Position numbers and translations under genes: made by a program
Shown: positions 15,961 to 24,130 of the stretch, one piece after another
How the letters are laid out: each line of letters opens with the position of its first letter
How positions within the stretch are numbered: position 1 is the first letter of the stretch
The notes under the pieces: model-generated
Told to the model about the DNA's origin: nothing
Databases searched by the model: none
What the model saw: the letters and a program-made list of their open reading frames with translations, nothing else
NCBI RefSeq assembly: GCF_014649775.1
Contig: NZ_BMTR01000008.1
Coordinates: 186,001 to 250,000, forward strand
DNA length: 64,000 bases
Source: Streptomyces longisporoflavus
GTDB lineage: Bacteria; Actinomycetota; Actinomycetes; Streptomycetales; Streptomycetaceae
Reading direction: 5' to 3'

Positions 15961-16821
15961 ATGCGATCCATCAACGGCACCGGCCTCATCGTCGCGGGCC
16001 TCGTCGCGACCCTGGCCGCGCTGCTCTTCCCCGTCTGGTCGTACGAGGACAGGTCGGGCACCAGCCTGGACAGACTCGACGCGGAGACCGTGTCGACGGA
16101 GTTCGGCCCGCTCTCCGCGCTCGACCGCGACTTCATCAGCAAGGTGCGCCTCGCCGGGCTCTGGGAACTGCCCGCCGGACAGCAGGCCGAGGCGCGCGGC
16201 ACCACCAAGGCGGTCCAGACCGCGGGCGAACATCTCGTGGAGGGCCACACGTTCCTGGACGCGCGGGTGCGCGAGGTGGCGACGCGGCTCAATCTCGAAC
16301 TGCCCAACCAGCCGAGCCCGCAGCAGCGGGAGTGGCTCGCGGAACTGAGCGACGCGGACGGCGACGCGTACGACGCGATGTTCGCCAACATCCTGCGCGC
16401 CGCCCACGGCAAGGTCTTCTCGGTGGTCGCCGAGGTCCGCGCCACCACCCGCAACTCGCTGGTGCGCACGCTCGCGGACGACGCGAACACGACGGTCCTC
16501 GACCACATCACGGTCCTGGAGGGCACGGGTCTCGTCGACTTCGACGAGCTGGCCCGTGACGCGGCATCGGCCGCCCCCGACCCGGTGACCCGCTCCCCGG
16601 CCCCGCCGGGTCCGATCGGGACCCCGTCCCCCGCGACCCCGGTCTCCCCCTCCCCGACCTTCCCCCTGCCCCCGCCGGCGTCCCGCCCCAAACCGACGGA
16701 GCCCGCACTGCCCGAGAAGAAGAAAAAGCCGGAGAAAGGCGCCGAGAAAAAGGGAAAGCGCGAGGCCCGCGGCAAAGCGGAAGGTCACGTATCTGCCATC
16801 CCGCGTCCGCATGCTGAATAA
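15961..16821 (+). CDS. DUF4142 membrane-anchored protein, copy B
   Basis: A 286-residue paralogue of the gene at 12589: the same N-terminus (INGTGLIVAGLVATLAALLF, WSYEDRSGT), the same DUF4142 helices (LDRDFISKVRLAGLWELPAG, GEHLVEGHTFLDARVREVA, VLDHITVLEGTGLVDFDEL). The C-terminal 80 residues differ: Pro-rich first, then a strongly basic stretch (EKKKKPEKGAEKKGKREARG) that could bind teichoic acid, nucleic acid or membrane surface. AGGAGG lies 5 nt before the ATG. The frame is open far upstream, but only this start matches the paralogue. 188 bp separate it from the Gly/Cys-tail gene, with no feature I can name. Confidence 0.85.
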   Translation: MRSINGTGLIVAGLVATLAALLFPVWSYEDRSGTSLDRLDAETVSTEFGPLSALDRDFISKVRLAGLWELPAGQQAEARGTTKAVQTAGEHLVEGHTFLDARVREVATRLNLELPNQPSPQQREWLAELSDADGDAYDAMFANILRAAHGKVFSVVAEVRATTRNSLVRTLADDANTTVLDHITVLEGTGLVDFDELARDAASAAPDPVTRSPAPPGPIGTPSPATPVSPSPTFPLPPPASRPKPTEPALPEKKKKPEKGAEKKGKREARGKAEGHVSAIPRPHAE

Positions 16822-16860
16822 CCCATGGCGCGGCCCCGCTTTCTCGCATAAAACACCGGC

Positions 16861-17622
16861 ATGTTCTGGCTTCCTCTCCTTCTCGTGGCCTGGGTCGTGA
16901 CGGGCCTGTCCTGTGCCCGGCTCTGCCTCACCGCGTACCGCGCCGTCCAGCACGGCGCGGCCCCGGAGCACCGTCATGAACTGACGCTCTACGAAACCGC
17001 GTTCCTCGCCGGCGGCCCCGCGCGCGTCGCCGACCTCACCCTGGTCTCGATGGCCCGCACCCGGCGCCTGCTGCTCGCGCACACCGGCTGGGCGACGGTC
17101 GTCGATCCGGTGGGCGGCGACGACATGGAGCGTTCCGTGCTCGGCGCCATAGGGCCCGCCGGGCAGTCACCGATAGCTCCGGTACGCCGGGCGGCGGCGG
17201 GCACCGACGCCATGCGCGCCCTCGCGGACCGCCTCGTCGCGGCGGGCCTCGCCCTGCCCGAGGGCACCTGGTCGGGGGTGGCCGGAGCGGTCCGGCAGGT
17301 GCGGGCCGCCGCGGTGGCGGTGCTCGCGCTGGGGGCCGTGGCGCTGCTGATGCCCGCTCAGGAGCCTGCGGGCCAGGTGCCCCTGGCGCTCTGGTTCGCG
17401 CTGCCGCTGGTCCTGAACGCGAGCTGCCTCGCCGTCGCCCGCGTCGAGATCCATCCCTACCCCCGCTGGGCCTCGCCCGCGGGCCAGCTCCTTTTGAGCT
17501 CGCTCCCCGCACGCGGCGGCTCGGACCTCACCGCCGTCGCCGTCCGCGGCACCCGCGCCCTCACCGATCCGGAACTGCGTGCGGCTTTCGCACACCGATA
17601 TGCGGCGCATCGGGGTCATTGA
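16861..17622 (+). CDS. TIGR04222-like membrane protein lacking the Gly/Cys tail
   Basis: A 253-residue paralogue of the protein at 14822. It shares an N-terminal membrane helix, the block ETAFLAGGPARVADLTLVSM near residue 45 and two central helices (VRAAAVAVLALGAVALLM, PLALWFALPLVLNASCLAVA). It ends ALTDPELRAAFAHRYAAHRGH, the place where the other copy begins its tail, so the tail is absent rather than cut by a stop inside it. No Shine-Dalgarno precedes the ATG. It follows DUF4142 copy B by 39 bp, mirroring the first half of the locus but without an MNIO gene. Confidence 0.75.
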   Translation: MFWLPLLLVAWVVTGLSCARLCLTAYRAVQHGAAPEHRHELTLYETAFLAGGPARVADLTLVSMARTRRLLLAHTGWATVVDPVGGDDMERSVLGAIGPAGQSPIAPVRRAAAGTDAMRALADRLVAAGLALPEGTWSGVAGAVRQVRAAAVAVLALGAVALLMPAQEPAGQVPLALWFALPLVLNASCLAVARVEIHPYPRWASPAGQLLLSSLPARGGSDLTAVAVRGTRALTDPELRAAFAHRYAAHRGH

Positions 17623-17719
17623 GCCGAAACAGGTGAGGCGGTGCTTTACTTCGCCATTTACCGAACGAATCATCCCTTTTATTCGAGCAACGCACGGCCG
17701 AATGAAGGAATGAAGAGCG

Positions 17720-19339
17720 ATGAGAGCAGCAGCCGCCCTCTACGGAACCGCCGGATCCCTGGTCCTGACCGCCCTCGTCGCCGCCCCCACGGGGAGCGCG
17801 TCCGCGGCCGACCCCGCCCCCTACCTGGAGGCGCACGGCAGTCTTCTGGCGGCCCAGCGCGCGGAGGCGGCCGGCATCCGCTTCGGCACGTGTCCCGCGT
17901 CGGAGGGCCTGCCGCCCTCGGTCAAGTGCGGCACCGTGTCGGTGCCGCTCGACTACGCACGCCCGTACGGCAAGCAGATCAAGCTGACCGTCAGCCACGT
18001 CAAGGCCACGAAGAAGGCCGAACCGCGTCGCGGCAAGGCCGTCAAACGGCAGGGCGCCCTCGTGTTCAACCCCGGCGGGCCCGGCGGGTCCGGCATGTAC
18101 TTCCCGATGGCCGGCATGCTCCCGGAGTGGAAGCGCATCGCGGCGGCGTACGACCTCGTGGGCTACGCCCCGCGCGGTGTGGGGCGCTCGGCGCCGATCT
18201 CCTGCCAGGACCCCAAGCGGTTCGCCAAGGCGCCGACCGAGGCTCCCACCCACCCGACCGCCGCGTACAAGCAGGAGCGCATCAAGGAGGCGAAGGCGTA
18301 CGCGGAGGGCTGCGTCAAGCGCTCGGGGCAGGACGTGCGGCACTACACGAGCCTGAACAACGCGCGTGACCTGGATGTGCTGCGGGCGGCGCTCGGCGAG
18401 AAGAAGCTGACCTTCATGGGCGCCTCGTACGGCACCTACTTCGGCGCCGTGTACGCCTCGCTCTTCCCCACGCACGTGCGCCGCATGGTGTTCGACTCGG
18501 CGGTCAACCCCGACCCCGAGCAGATCTGGTACCGCAACAACCTCGACCAGTCCGCCGCCTTCGAACGGCGCTGGGGAGACTTCCGCGCCTGGGTGGCCAA
18601 GCACGACAAGACGTATCACCTGGGCAAGACGCCCGAAGCCGTCATGCGCAGCTACGAGAAGGTGCGCGACGCGGTGGCGGCCAAGCCCGCGGGCGGCAAG
18701 GTCGGCCCCGGCCAGCTGCAGTCGGCGTACCTCCAGGCCGGGTACTACGACGACTACTGGCCCACGCGCGCGTCGGCGCTCTCCCAGTATCTGAAGGGCA
18801 ACCCGAAGCCGCTGATCGAGCAGGCCGGGCCGGAGCCGAAGGCTGCCAAGGAGCAGGAGAACGGCAACGCGGTCTACACCGCGGTCGAGTGCAACGACGC
18901 GGCCTGGCCGACGGACTTCGAGACCTGGGACCGCGACAACTCACGCCTCGCGCGCGTCGCTCCCTTCGAGACCTGGGACAACGCCTGGATGAACCTGCCG
19001 TGCGCCTACTGGCCCGCTCCCCGGCAGCAGCCCCTCGATGTCCGCGCGTCGGCGAACCTGCTTCCGCCGACGCTGATCCTGGCCGCCGAACGCGACGCGG
19101 CGACCCCGTACGAGGGCGCCAGGGAGCTGAACCGCAGGCTGGGAGGTTCGGTCCTGGTGACCGAGCGGGACGCGGGAACGCACGGCATCGCCGGCGGACC
19201 CAACCGCTGCGTCAACGGCCACATGGAGTCCTACCTCCTGGAGGGCAGGCTCCCCGCGCGGCCCACGGAGTGCGCCCCGCACAAGGAGCCCGAGCCGCTG
19301 TCCGGCGCCCGGGCGGCGGCCCTTCCCGAGCAGCACTAG
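17720..19339 (+). CDS. Secreted alpha/beta hydrolase, tripeptidyl aminopeptidase-like (S33)
   Basis: A 539-residue exported hydrolase. A signal peptide covers about residues 1-29 (cleavage near SASA-AD). The alpha/beta fold shows the oxyanion segment FNPGGPGGSG near 117, YDLVGYAPRGVGRS near 147, nucleophile elbow GASYGTYFG near 234, acid LAAERDAATP near 455 and catalytic His in AGTHGIAGG near 487, with the TAP C-terminal extension RCVNGHMESYLLEG. This is the SlpD/SlpE-Tap family that trims tripeptides or esters outside the cell. About 100 bp of AT-richer promoter sequence precedes it. Confidence 0.85.
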   Translation: MRAAAALYGTAGSLVLTALVAAPTGSASAADPAPYLEAHGSLLAAQRAEAAGIRFGTCPASEGLPPSVKCGTVSVPLDYARPYGKQIKLTVSHVKATKKAEPRRGKAVKRQGALVFNPGGPGGSGMYFPMAGMLPEWKRIAAAYDLVGYAPRGVGRSAPISCQDPKRFAKAPTEAPTHPTAAYKQERIKEAKAYAEGCVKRSGQDVRHYTSLNNARDLDVLRAALGEKKLTFMGASYGTYFGAVYASLFPTHVRRMVFDSAVNPDPEQIWYRNNLDQSAAFERRWGDFRAWVAKHDKTYHLGKTPEAVMRSYEKVRDAVAAKPAGGKVGPGQLQSAYLQAGYYDDYWPTRASALSQYLKGNPKPLIEQAGPEPKAAKEQENGNAVYTAVECNDAAWPTDFETWDRDNSRLARVAPFETWDNAWMNLPCAYWPAPRQQPLDVRASANLLPPTLILAAERDAATPYEGARELNRRLGGSVLVTERDAGTHGIAGGPNRCVNGHMESYLLEGRLPARPTECAPHKEPEPLSGARAAALPEQH

Positions 19340-19360
19340 CGATCCCCCGCCGAAACACGC

Positions 19361-19407
19361 GCCGGGCGGGCGCGGCGACCGGCATCCGGTTGCCGCGCCC
19401 GCCCGGC
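19361..19407. terminator. Long bidirectional terminator
   Basis: Perfect 16-bp arms (GCCGGGCGGGCGCGGC and complement) enclose a second ACCGG-CAT-CCGGT hairpin. It stands between the convergent hydrolase and hemQ genes. Confidence 0.85.
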
Positions 19408-19424
19408 ACGTGGCACGAGGAGGG

Positions 19425-20144
19425 TTACGCGAGACCCGCCACGAGGTCCGCCACGGACTTGCGGCGGCCGGTGTAGAACGGGACCTCTTCGCGGACGTGC
19501 ATGCGGGCCTCGGAGGCACGCAGGTGCCGCATGAGGTCGACGATGCGGTACAGCTCGTCGGCCTCGAAGGCGAGCAGCCACTCGTAGTCACCGAGGGAGA
19601 ACGAGGCGACCGTGTTGGCGCGCACGTCGGGGTAGCCGCGGGCCATCATGCCGTGGTCCTTGAGCATGCGGCGACGGTCCTCGTCGGGCAGGAGGTACCA
19701 GTCGTAGGAGCGCACGAAGGGGTAGACGCTGACATAGTTACGCGGCGTCTCGTCGGCCAGGAAGGCCGGGATGTGCGACTTGTTGAACTCGGCGGGGCGG
19801 TGCAGCGCCATGTTCGACCAGACCGGCTCCAGGGCGCGGCCCAGCTTGGTGCGCCGGAAGAGGTTGTAGGCCTCCTGCAGCTCGTCGGCGGTCTCGGCGT
19901 GCCACCAGATCATGATGTCGGCGTCGGCGCGCAGGCCCGACACGTCGTACGTGCCGCGGACGGTGATGTCCTTGGCGGCGAGCTGGTCGAACAGCTCCTG
20001 GACCTCGTCGGCGTAGCCGGCGCGGTCCTCGGGGAGCACGTCCTTCAGCTTGAAGACGGACCACAGCGTGTAGCGGATGACCTCGTTGAGGTCCTTGGCC
20101 TTCTTGCCCGCGTTCGGGCTCTTGGCGGGGGCGTCGTCACTCAT
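19425..20144 (-). CDS. hemQ: HemQ coproheme decarboxylase (chlorite dismutase family)
   Basis: A 239-residue HemQ. It contains the family segments VIRYTLWSVFKLKDVLPE, YDVSGLRADADIMIWWHA, NYVSVYPFVRSYDWYLLPD (catalytic Tyr in the YPF-RS-Y block), MLKDHGMMARGYPDV with the proximal heme-ligand His, and FSLGDYEWLLAFE. HemQ oxidatively decarboxylates two propionates of coproheme to give heme b, the last step of the actinobacterial coproporphyrin-dependent pathway. The ATG lies 4 bp after the hemY stop, so the two are translated together. Confidence 0.93.
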   Translation of the reverse strand: MSDDAPAKSPNAGKKAKDLNEVIRYTLWSVFKLKDVLPEDRAGYADEVQELFDQLAAKDITVRGTYDVSGLRADADIMIWWHAETADELQEAYNLFRRTKLGRALEPVWSNMALHRPAEFNKSHIPAFLADETPRNYVSVYPFVRSYDWYLLPDEDRRRMLKDHGMMARGYPDVRANTVASFSLGDYEWLLAFEADELYRIVDLMRHLRASEARMHVREEVPFYTGRRKSVADLVAGLA

Positions 20145-20148
20145 GGCC

Positions 20149-21600
20149 CTATTCTCCTCCGCCGCCGTGCAGGCTCTGCACCGGGTTGGCGGTGAGCTCC
20201 TGCACACCGGCGAGGTCGCCGCCCAGCTGGTCCACGGCCGCGTACGCGCTCGCGATGCACGCGGGGATGCCCACACCGTCGTACGCCGCTCCGCACACGG
20301 CGAGGCCCGGCAGCTTGCTCACGTGCTCGCGGACACGGGCCACGCGCGCGTGGTGGCCGACGGGGTACTGCGGCAGTCCGTCGTGCCAGCGCGTGACGCG
20401 GGTCGCGACGGGCTCGGCGTCCAGGCCGGTGGCCGCGCGCAGGTCGCGCCGGGAGAGCTCGACGAGCTCGGCGTCGTCGCGCCCCAGGATCGCCGTCTCG
20501 CCGTACCGGCCTACGGACGTGCGCAGCACAAGGAGGTCGGGGTCCTCGTCGGCGATCCAGCCCCACTTGCGCGAGGCGAAGGTGGACGCCTTGATGGTGT
20601 GCCCGTCGACGGGCGGCACGAGAAAGCCGCTGCCTTCGGGGAGGTCCGTCTCGCTGCGGCGGTACGCGAGGGTCATCAGGGCCATGGAGGCGTACTCGAC
20701 GCCCGCGAGCTCGGCCGCGGCGGCGGGCGCCTCGACTCCCAGGAGCGCGGCGGCGGCGTACGCGGGTACAGCCACGACCACGGCGCCGGCGTCGATGATC
20801 TCCTCCCCCGCGGTGACCTGCCAGCCCTCCGGAGTGCGCCGCAGCCCGGTGACCGGCGTCCCGGTGCGGATCTCGCCGCCACGCGCGCGTACGGAATCGG
20901 CGACCGCGAGCGGGAGCCGGCCGACGCCGCCCTCGATGCCCATGAAGACGGGGCCGGTCTGCTGGTTTCGCGCGGCGCGGGCCTGGATCGCGCGGACGCC
21001 CTCGGTGAGCGAGGTGTGCGTGCGGGCGGCTTCGAAGAGCTGCGGGACGGCCGAGCGCATCGAGATGCGGTAGGCGTCGCCCGCGTAGACCCCGCCGAGC
21101 AGCGGCTCCACGAGGCGGTCGACGACCTCGCGGCCGAGGCGCTCGGCCACGTACGCGCCGACGGCGACGTCGTCGCCGACCTCGGTGGGCGGCAGGTCGC
21201 GGTCCTGCTCGATGCGGTGCAGGCCCTCGTCGGAGAGGACGCCGGACAACGCCGACGCGTCGCCCGGTACGCCCATGACGTGCCCCTTGGGCATCGGCCG
21301 CAGGGCTCCCCTGGTCCAGATCGCCGCGGTCGCCGTGGCGGGCGGCTGCAACCGGTCGCTCAGGCCCACCTCGCGCGCGAGGGCGACGGCTTCGGGGCGG
21401 CGGGCCAGCATCGACTCGGCGCCGAGATCGACGCGGACGCCCTCGATCTCGCCGGGGAGCAGCTTGCCGCCGAGCCGGTCGGAGGCTTCCAGGACGGTCA
21501 CGCGGGCTCCGCCGGCGAGCAATCGGTGGGCGGCGGCAAGTCCGGCGATCCCGCCGCCGATGACAACGACATGGCCCGTACGTGTGTCCGTTTCGCGCAT
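20149..21600 (-). CDS. hemY: Coproporphyrinogen/protoporphyrinogen oxidase (HemY/CgoX)
   Basis: A 483-residue flavoprotein. The FAD dinucleotide motif VVIGGGIAGLAAAHRLL is at the N-terminus, followed by VTVLEASDRLGGKL; GGVYAGDAYRISMRSA lies near residue 185, and the C-terminal FAD loop LAVCGAAYDGVGIPACIASA near 440 is diagnostic of this oxidase. In actinobacteria it oxidises coproporphyrinogen III to coproporphyrin III before iron insertion. It is the first gene of a hemY-hemQ unit; hemE lies 3.6 kb away on the same strand. Confidence 0.93.
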   Translation of the reverse strand: MRETDTRTGHVVVIGGGIAGLAAAHRLLAGGARVTVLEASDRLGGKLLPGEIEGVRVDLGAESMLARRPEAVALAREVGLSDRLQPPATATAAIWTRGALRPMPKGHVMGVPGDASALSGVLSDEGLHRIEQDRDLPPTEVGDDVAVGAYVAERLGREVVDRLVEPLLGGVYAGDAYRISMRSAVPQLFEAARTHTSLTEGVRAIQARAARNQQTGPVFMGIEGGVGRLPLAVADSVRARGGEIRTGTPVTGLRRTPEGWQVTAGEEIIDAGAVVVAVPAYAAAALLGVEAPAAAAELAGVEYASMALMTLAYRRSETDLPEGSGFLVPPVDGHTIKASTFASRKWGWIADEDPDLLVLRTSVGRYGETAILGRDDAELVELSRRDLRAATGLDAEPVATRVTRWHDGLPQYPVGHHARVARVREHVSKLPGLAVCGAAYDGVGIPACIASAYAAVDQLGGDLAGVQELTANPVQSLHGGGGE

Positions 21601-21741
21601 GCCCCCACTCTACGAGCCGCGCTCGCCCCGTCGCGCGAGTCCCTTCCGTGACCCCATCGGGACGTGTCGGCAACCACCGTTCTGCCCCTGCCCGGCGTCT
21701 AAGGAGCATCAATCACCACGGACCTCGGGGGGTACGTCGAG

Positions 21742-22710
21742 ATGCTCGCGTCCAGCACGTCAAGGCACCGCACCGTCCAGACACTCTCGGCCGTCCTGCT
21801 CGCGGCGGCCCTCGCGCTCACGGGGTGCAGCGCGGGCGGCGGGGACAGCGGCGGCGACAGCGACAAGGCGGCGGGCTACGCGCAGGAGGACGCGGCCACC
21901 TCCGGCAACTCCGGCAACAAAGAGGGCAAGGGGGTGGGCGGAGGCGGCCGGGCGGATCAGTCCGGCAAGAAGAAGCCGCCCGAGTTCACCGGCACGCACA
22001 TCATCCGCACCGCCACCCTGACCGTCCGCGTCAAGGACGTACCGAAGGCCCTGGACGAGGCGCGCGCGGCGGCCACCGACGCGGGCGGCGTCGTCGGCGA
22101 CGAGACCACGGACCGCGACGACCGCGGCCACGAGCGCTCCCGCATCGTGCTGCGCGTCCCGCAGGACCAGTACGAGGAGGTCCTCACGGCGCTCGAAGGC
22201 ACCGGCAAACTGATCGAGCGCAGGGCCAAGGCGCAGGACGTCACCGAGCAGGTCGTCGACGTCGAGAGCCGCGTCAAGTCGCAGCGGGCGAGCGTGGCCC
22301 GCGTACGCGAACTGATGGACAAGGCCACGAAACTGAGCGATGTCGTCACCCTGGAAGGGGAGTTGAGCACCCGTCAGTCCGAACTGGAGGCGCTGCTCGC
22401 CCAGCGGTCCTCGCTCAAGGACCGTACGAGCATGTCGACGATCACGCTCTCGCTGAGCGAGACGGCCGAGCGGAAGGCCGAAGCGGACGACGACGACCCG
22501 ACGTTCGTGGACGCGCTGTCCGGCGGCTGGAACGCCTTCGTGACGATGCTGCGGTGGGTGACGGTCGCCCTCGGCGCGGTCCTGCCGTTCGTGGCGGTGG
22601 CGACGCTGCTGTTCGTGCTGTGGCAGCGTCTTGTGCGACCTAGGTTGCCCCGGCGGCCCGCGGTGGCCGCGGCCCCGGCCGCACCGGCTCGCGAGGGCGA
22701 CGAAGCCTAG
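21742..22710 (+). CDS. DUF4349 lipoprotein
   Basis: A 322-residue lipoprotein: signal AVLLAAALALTGCSAGG with lipid Cys near 29, then a Gly/Asp-rich linker. The DUF4349 domain runs from about 85 (IRTATLTVRVKDVPKALDEA) through RVPQDQYEEVLTALEGTGKL and a coiled-coil segment near 175-230, and ends with a membrane helix (VTVALGAVLPFVAVATLLFV) and a basic tail. The protein would therefore be anchored at both ends outside the cytoplasm. Function unknown. It is divergent from hemY, with 141 bp between. Confidence 0.85.
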   Translation: MLASSTSRHRTVQTLSAVLLAAALALTGCSAGGGDSGGDSDKAAGYAQEDAATSGNSGNKEGKGVGGGGRADQSGKKKPPEFTGTHIIRTATLTVRVKDVPKALDEARAAATDAGGVVGDETTDRDDRGHERSRIVLRVPQDQYEEVLTALEGTGKLIERRAKAQDVTEQVVDVESRVKSQRASVARVRELMDKATKLSDVVTLEGELSTRQSELEALLAQRSSLKDRTSMSTITLSLSETAERKAEADDDDPTFVDALSGGWNAFVTMLRWVTVALGAVLPFVAVATLLFVLWQRLVRPRLPRRPAVAAAPAAPAREGDEA

Positions 22711-22747
22711 GAGCCCGGCGACTTCCGCCGCGTCGTAGCGTGTCCGT

Positions 22748-24130
22748 ATGAGTAGCGCTAAAGAGCGACTGGTGGTCATCGGGGGCGATGCGGCGGGCAT
22801 GTCCGCCGCATCGCAGGCACGCAGGCTCAAGGGGCCGGACGAACTGGAGATCGTCGCGTTCGAGCGCGGCCACTTCACGTCGTACTCGGCCTGCGGCATC
22901 CCCTACTGGGTCGGCGGCGACGTCCCTTCGCGGGACGAGCTGATCGCGCGTACGCCCGAGGAGCACCGGGCCCGCGACATCGACCTGCGGATGCGTACGG
23001 AGGTCACGGAGATCGATGTCGCCGGCGGCCAGGTCCGCACCCGGGACCTGGAGTCGGGCGTCGAGGCCCGGACGCCGTACGACAAGCTCGTCATCGGCAC
23101 CGGCGCCCGCCCCATCCGCCCCTCCCTGCCCGGCATCGACGCCCCCGGCGTGCACGGCGTGCAGACCCTGGACGACGGCCAGGCGCTCCTGGACACGCTG
23201 GCCCGCACACCGGGCCGCAGGGCCGTCGTCATCGGCGCGGGCTACATCGGCGTCGAGATGGCCGAGGCCCTGATCCAGCGCCGCTACGAGGTCACGGTCG
23301 TCAACCGCGGCCGGGAGCCGATGTCGACGCTCGACCCGGACATGGGCCGCCTCGTCCATGACGCCATGTCCGGCATGGGCATCGAGATGGTGAACGACGC
23401 GGAGGTCACCAAGATCCTCACCGGTGACGACGGCCGGGTCAGGGCGGTGGCCACCGAGGACGCGGAGTATCCGGCGGACGTGGTGGTGCTCGGCATCGGC
23501 GTGCGCCCCGAGACGGAACTCGCGAAGGCCGCGGGCCTGCCCGTCGGCGAGTACGGCGGTCTGCTCACGGATCTGGCGATGCGGGTGCGGGGGCACGAGA
23601 ACATCTGGGCGGGCGGCGACTGTGTCGAGGTGCTCGACCTCGTCTCGGGCCGCGAGCGCCACATCGCCCTCGGCACCCACGCCAACAAGCACGGCCAGGT
23701 CATCGGCTCGAACGTGGGCGGGAGTTACGCGACCTTCCCCGGTGTCGTCGGCACGGCCGTCAGCAAGGTCTGCGACCTGGAGATCGCCCGCACGGGTCTG
23801 CGCGAGAAGGACGCGCGGGCGGCGGGGCTGCAGTACGTGGCGGTGACCATCGAGTCGACGAGCCGTGCGGGCTACTACCCCGGCGCGGCCGCGATGACCG
23901 TGAAGATGCTCGCCGAGCGCCTCACGGGACGGCTGCTCGGCGTCCAGATCGTCGGCCGCGAGGGGGCGGGGAAGCGTGTCGACATCGCGGCCGTGGCCCT
24001 GACGGCGCGGATGACGGTGGATCAGATGACGGCGCTCGACCTCGGCTACGCACCGCCGTTCTCGCCGGTGTGGGACCCGGTCCTGGTGGCGGCACGCAAG
24101 GCGGTGGCGGCGGTGCGTTCGGCGCGCTAG
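22748..24130 (+). CDS. FAD-dependent pyridine-nucleotide disulfide oxidoreductase (CoA-disulfide reductase-like)
   Basis: A 460-residue flavoprotein. It has the FAD motif VVIGGDAAGMSAAS, the redox-cysteine block SYSACGIPYWVGG (Cys49, the single-Cys arrangement of CoA-disulfide/NADH peroxidase-type enzymes), the NAD motif AVVIGAGYIGVEMAEAL near 165, and ENIWAGGDCVEVLDLVSG near 285. The C-terminal dimerisation domain is present (LGVQIVGREGAGKRVDIAAV). It likely reduces CoA disulfide, persulfide or a related thiol. TAGCGT ends 6 nt before the ATG, with no ribosome-binding site, consistent with a leaderless transcript. Its stop overlaps the convergent gene by 4 bp. Confidence 0.85.
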   Translation: MSSAKERLVVIGGDAAGMSAASQARRLKGPDELEIVAFERGHFTSYSACGIPYWVGGDVPSRDELIARTPEEHRARDIDLRMRTEVTEIDVAGGQVRTRDLESGVEARTPYDKLVIGTGARPIRPSLPGIDAPGVHGVQTLDDGQALLDTLARTPGRRAVVIGAGYIGVEMAEALIQRRYEVTVVNRGREPMSTLDPDMGRLVHDAMSGMGIEMVNDAEVTKILTGDDGRVRAVATEDAEYPADVVVLGIGVRPETELAKAAGLPVGEYGGLLTDLAMRVRGHENIWAGGDCVEVLDLVSGRERHIALGTHANKHGQVIGSNVGGSYATFPGVVGTAVSKVCDLEIARTGLREKDARAAGLQYVAVTIESTSRAGYYPGAAAMTVKMLAERLTGRLLGVQIVGREGAGKRVDIAAVALTARMTVDQMTALDLGYAPPFSPVWDPVLVAARKAVAAVRSAR

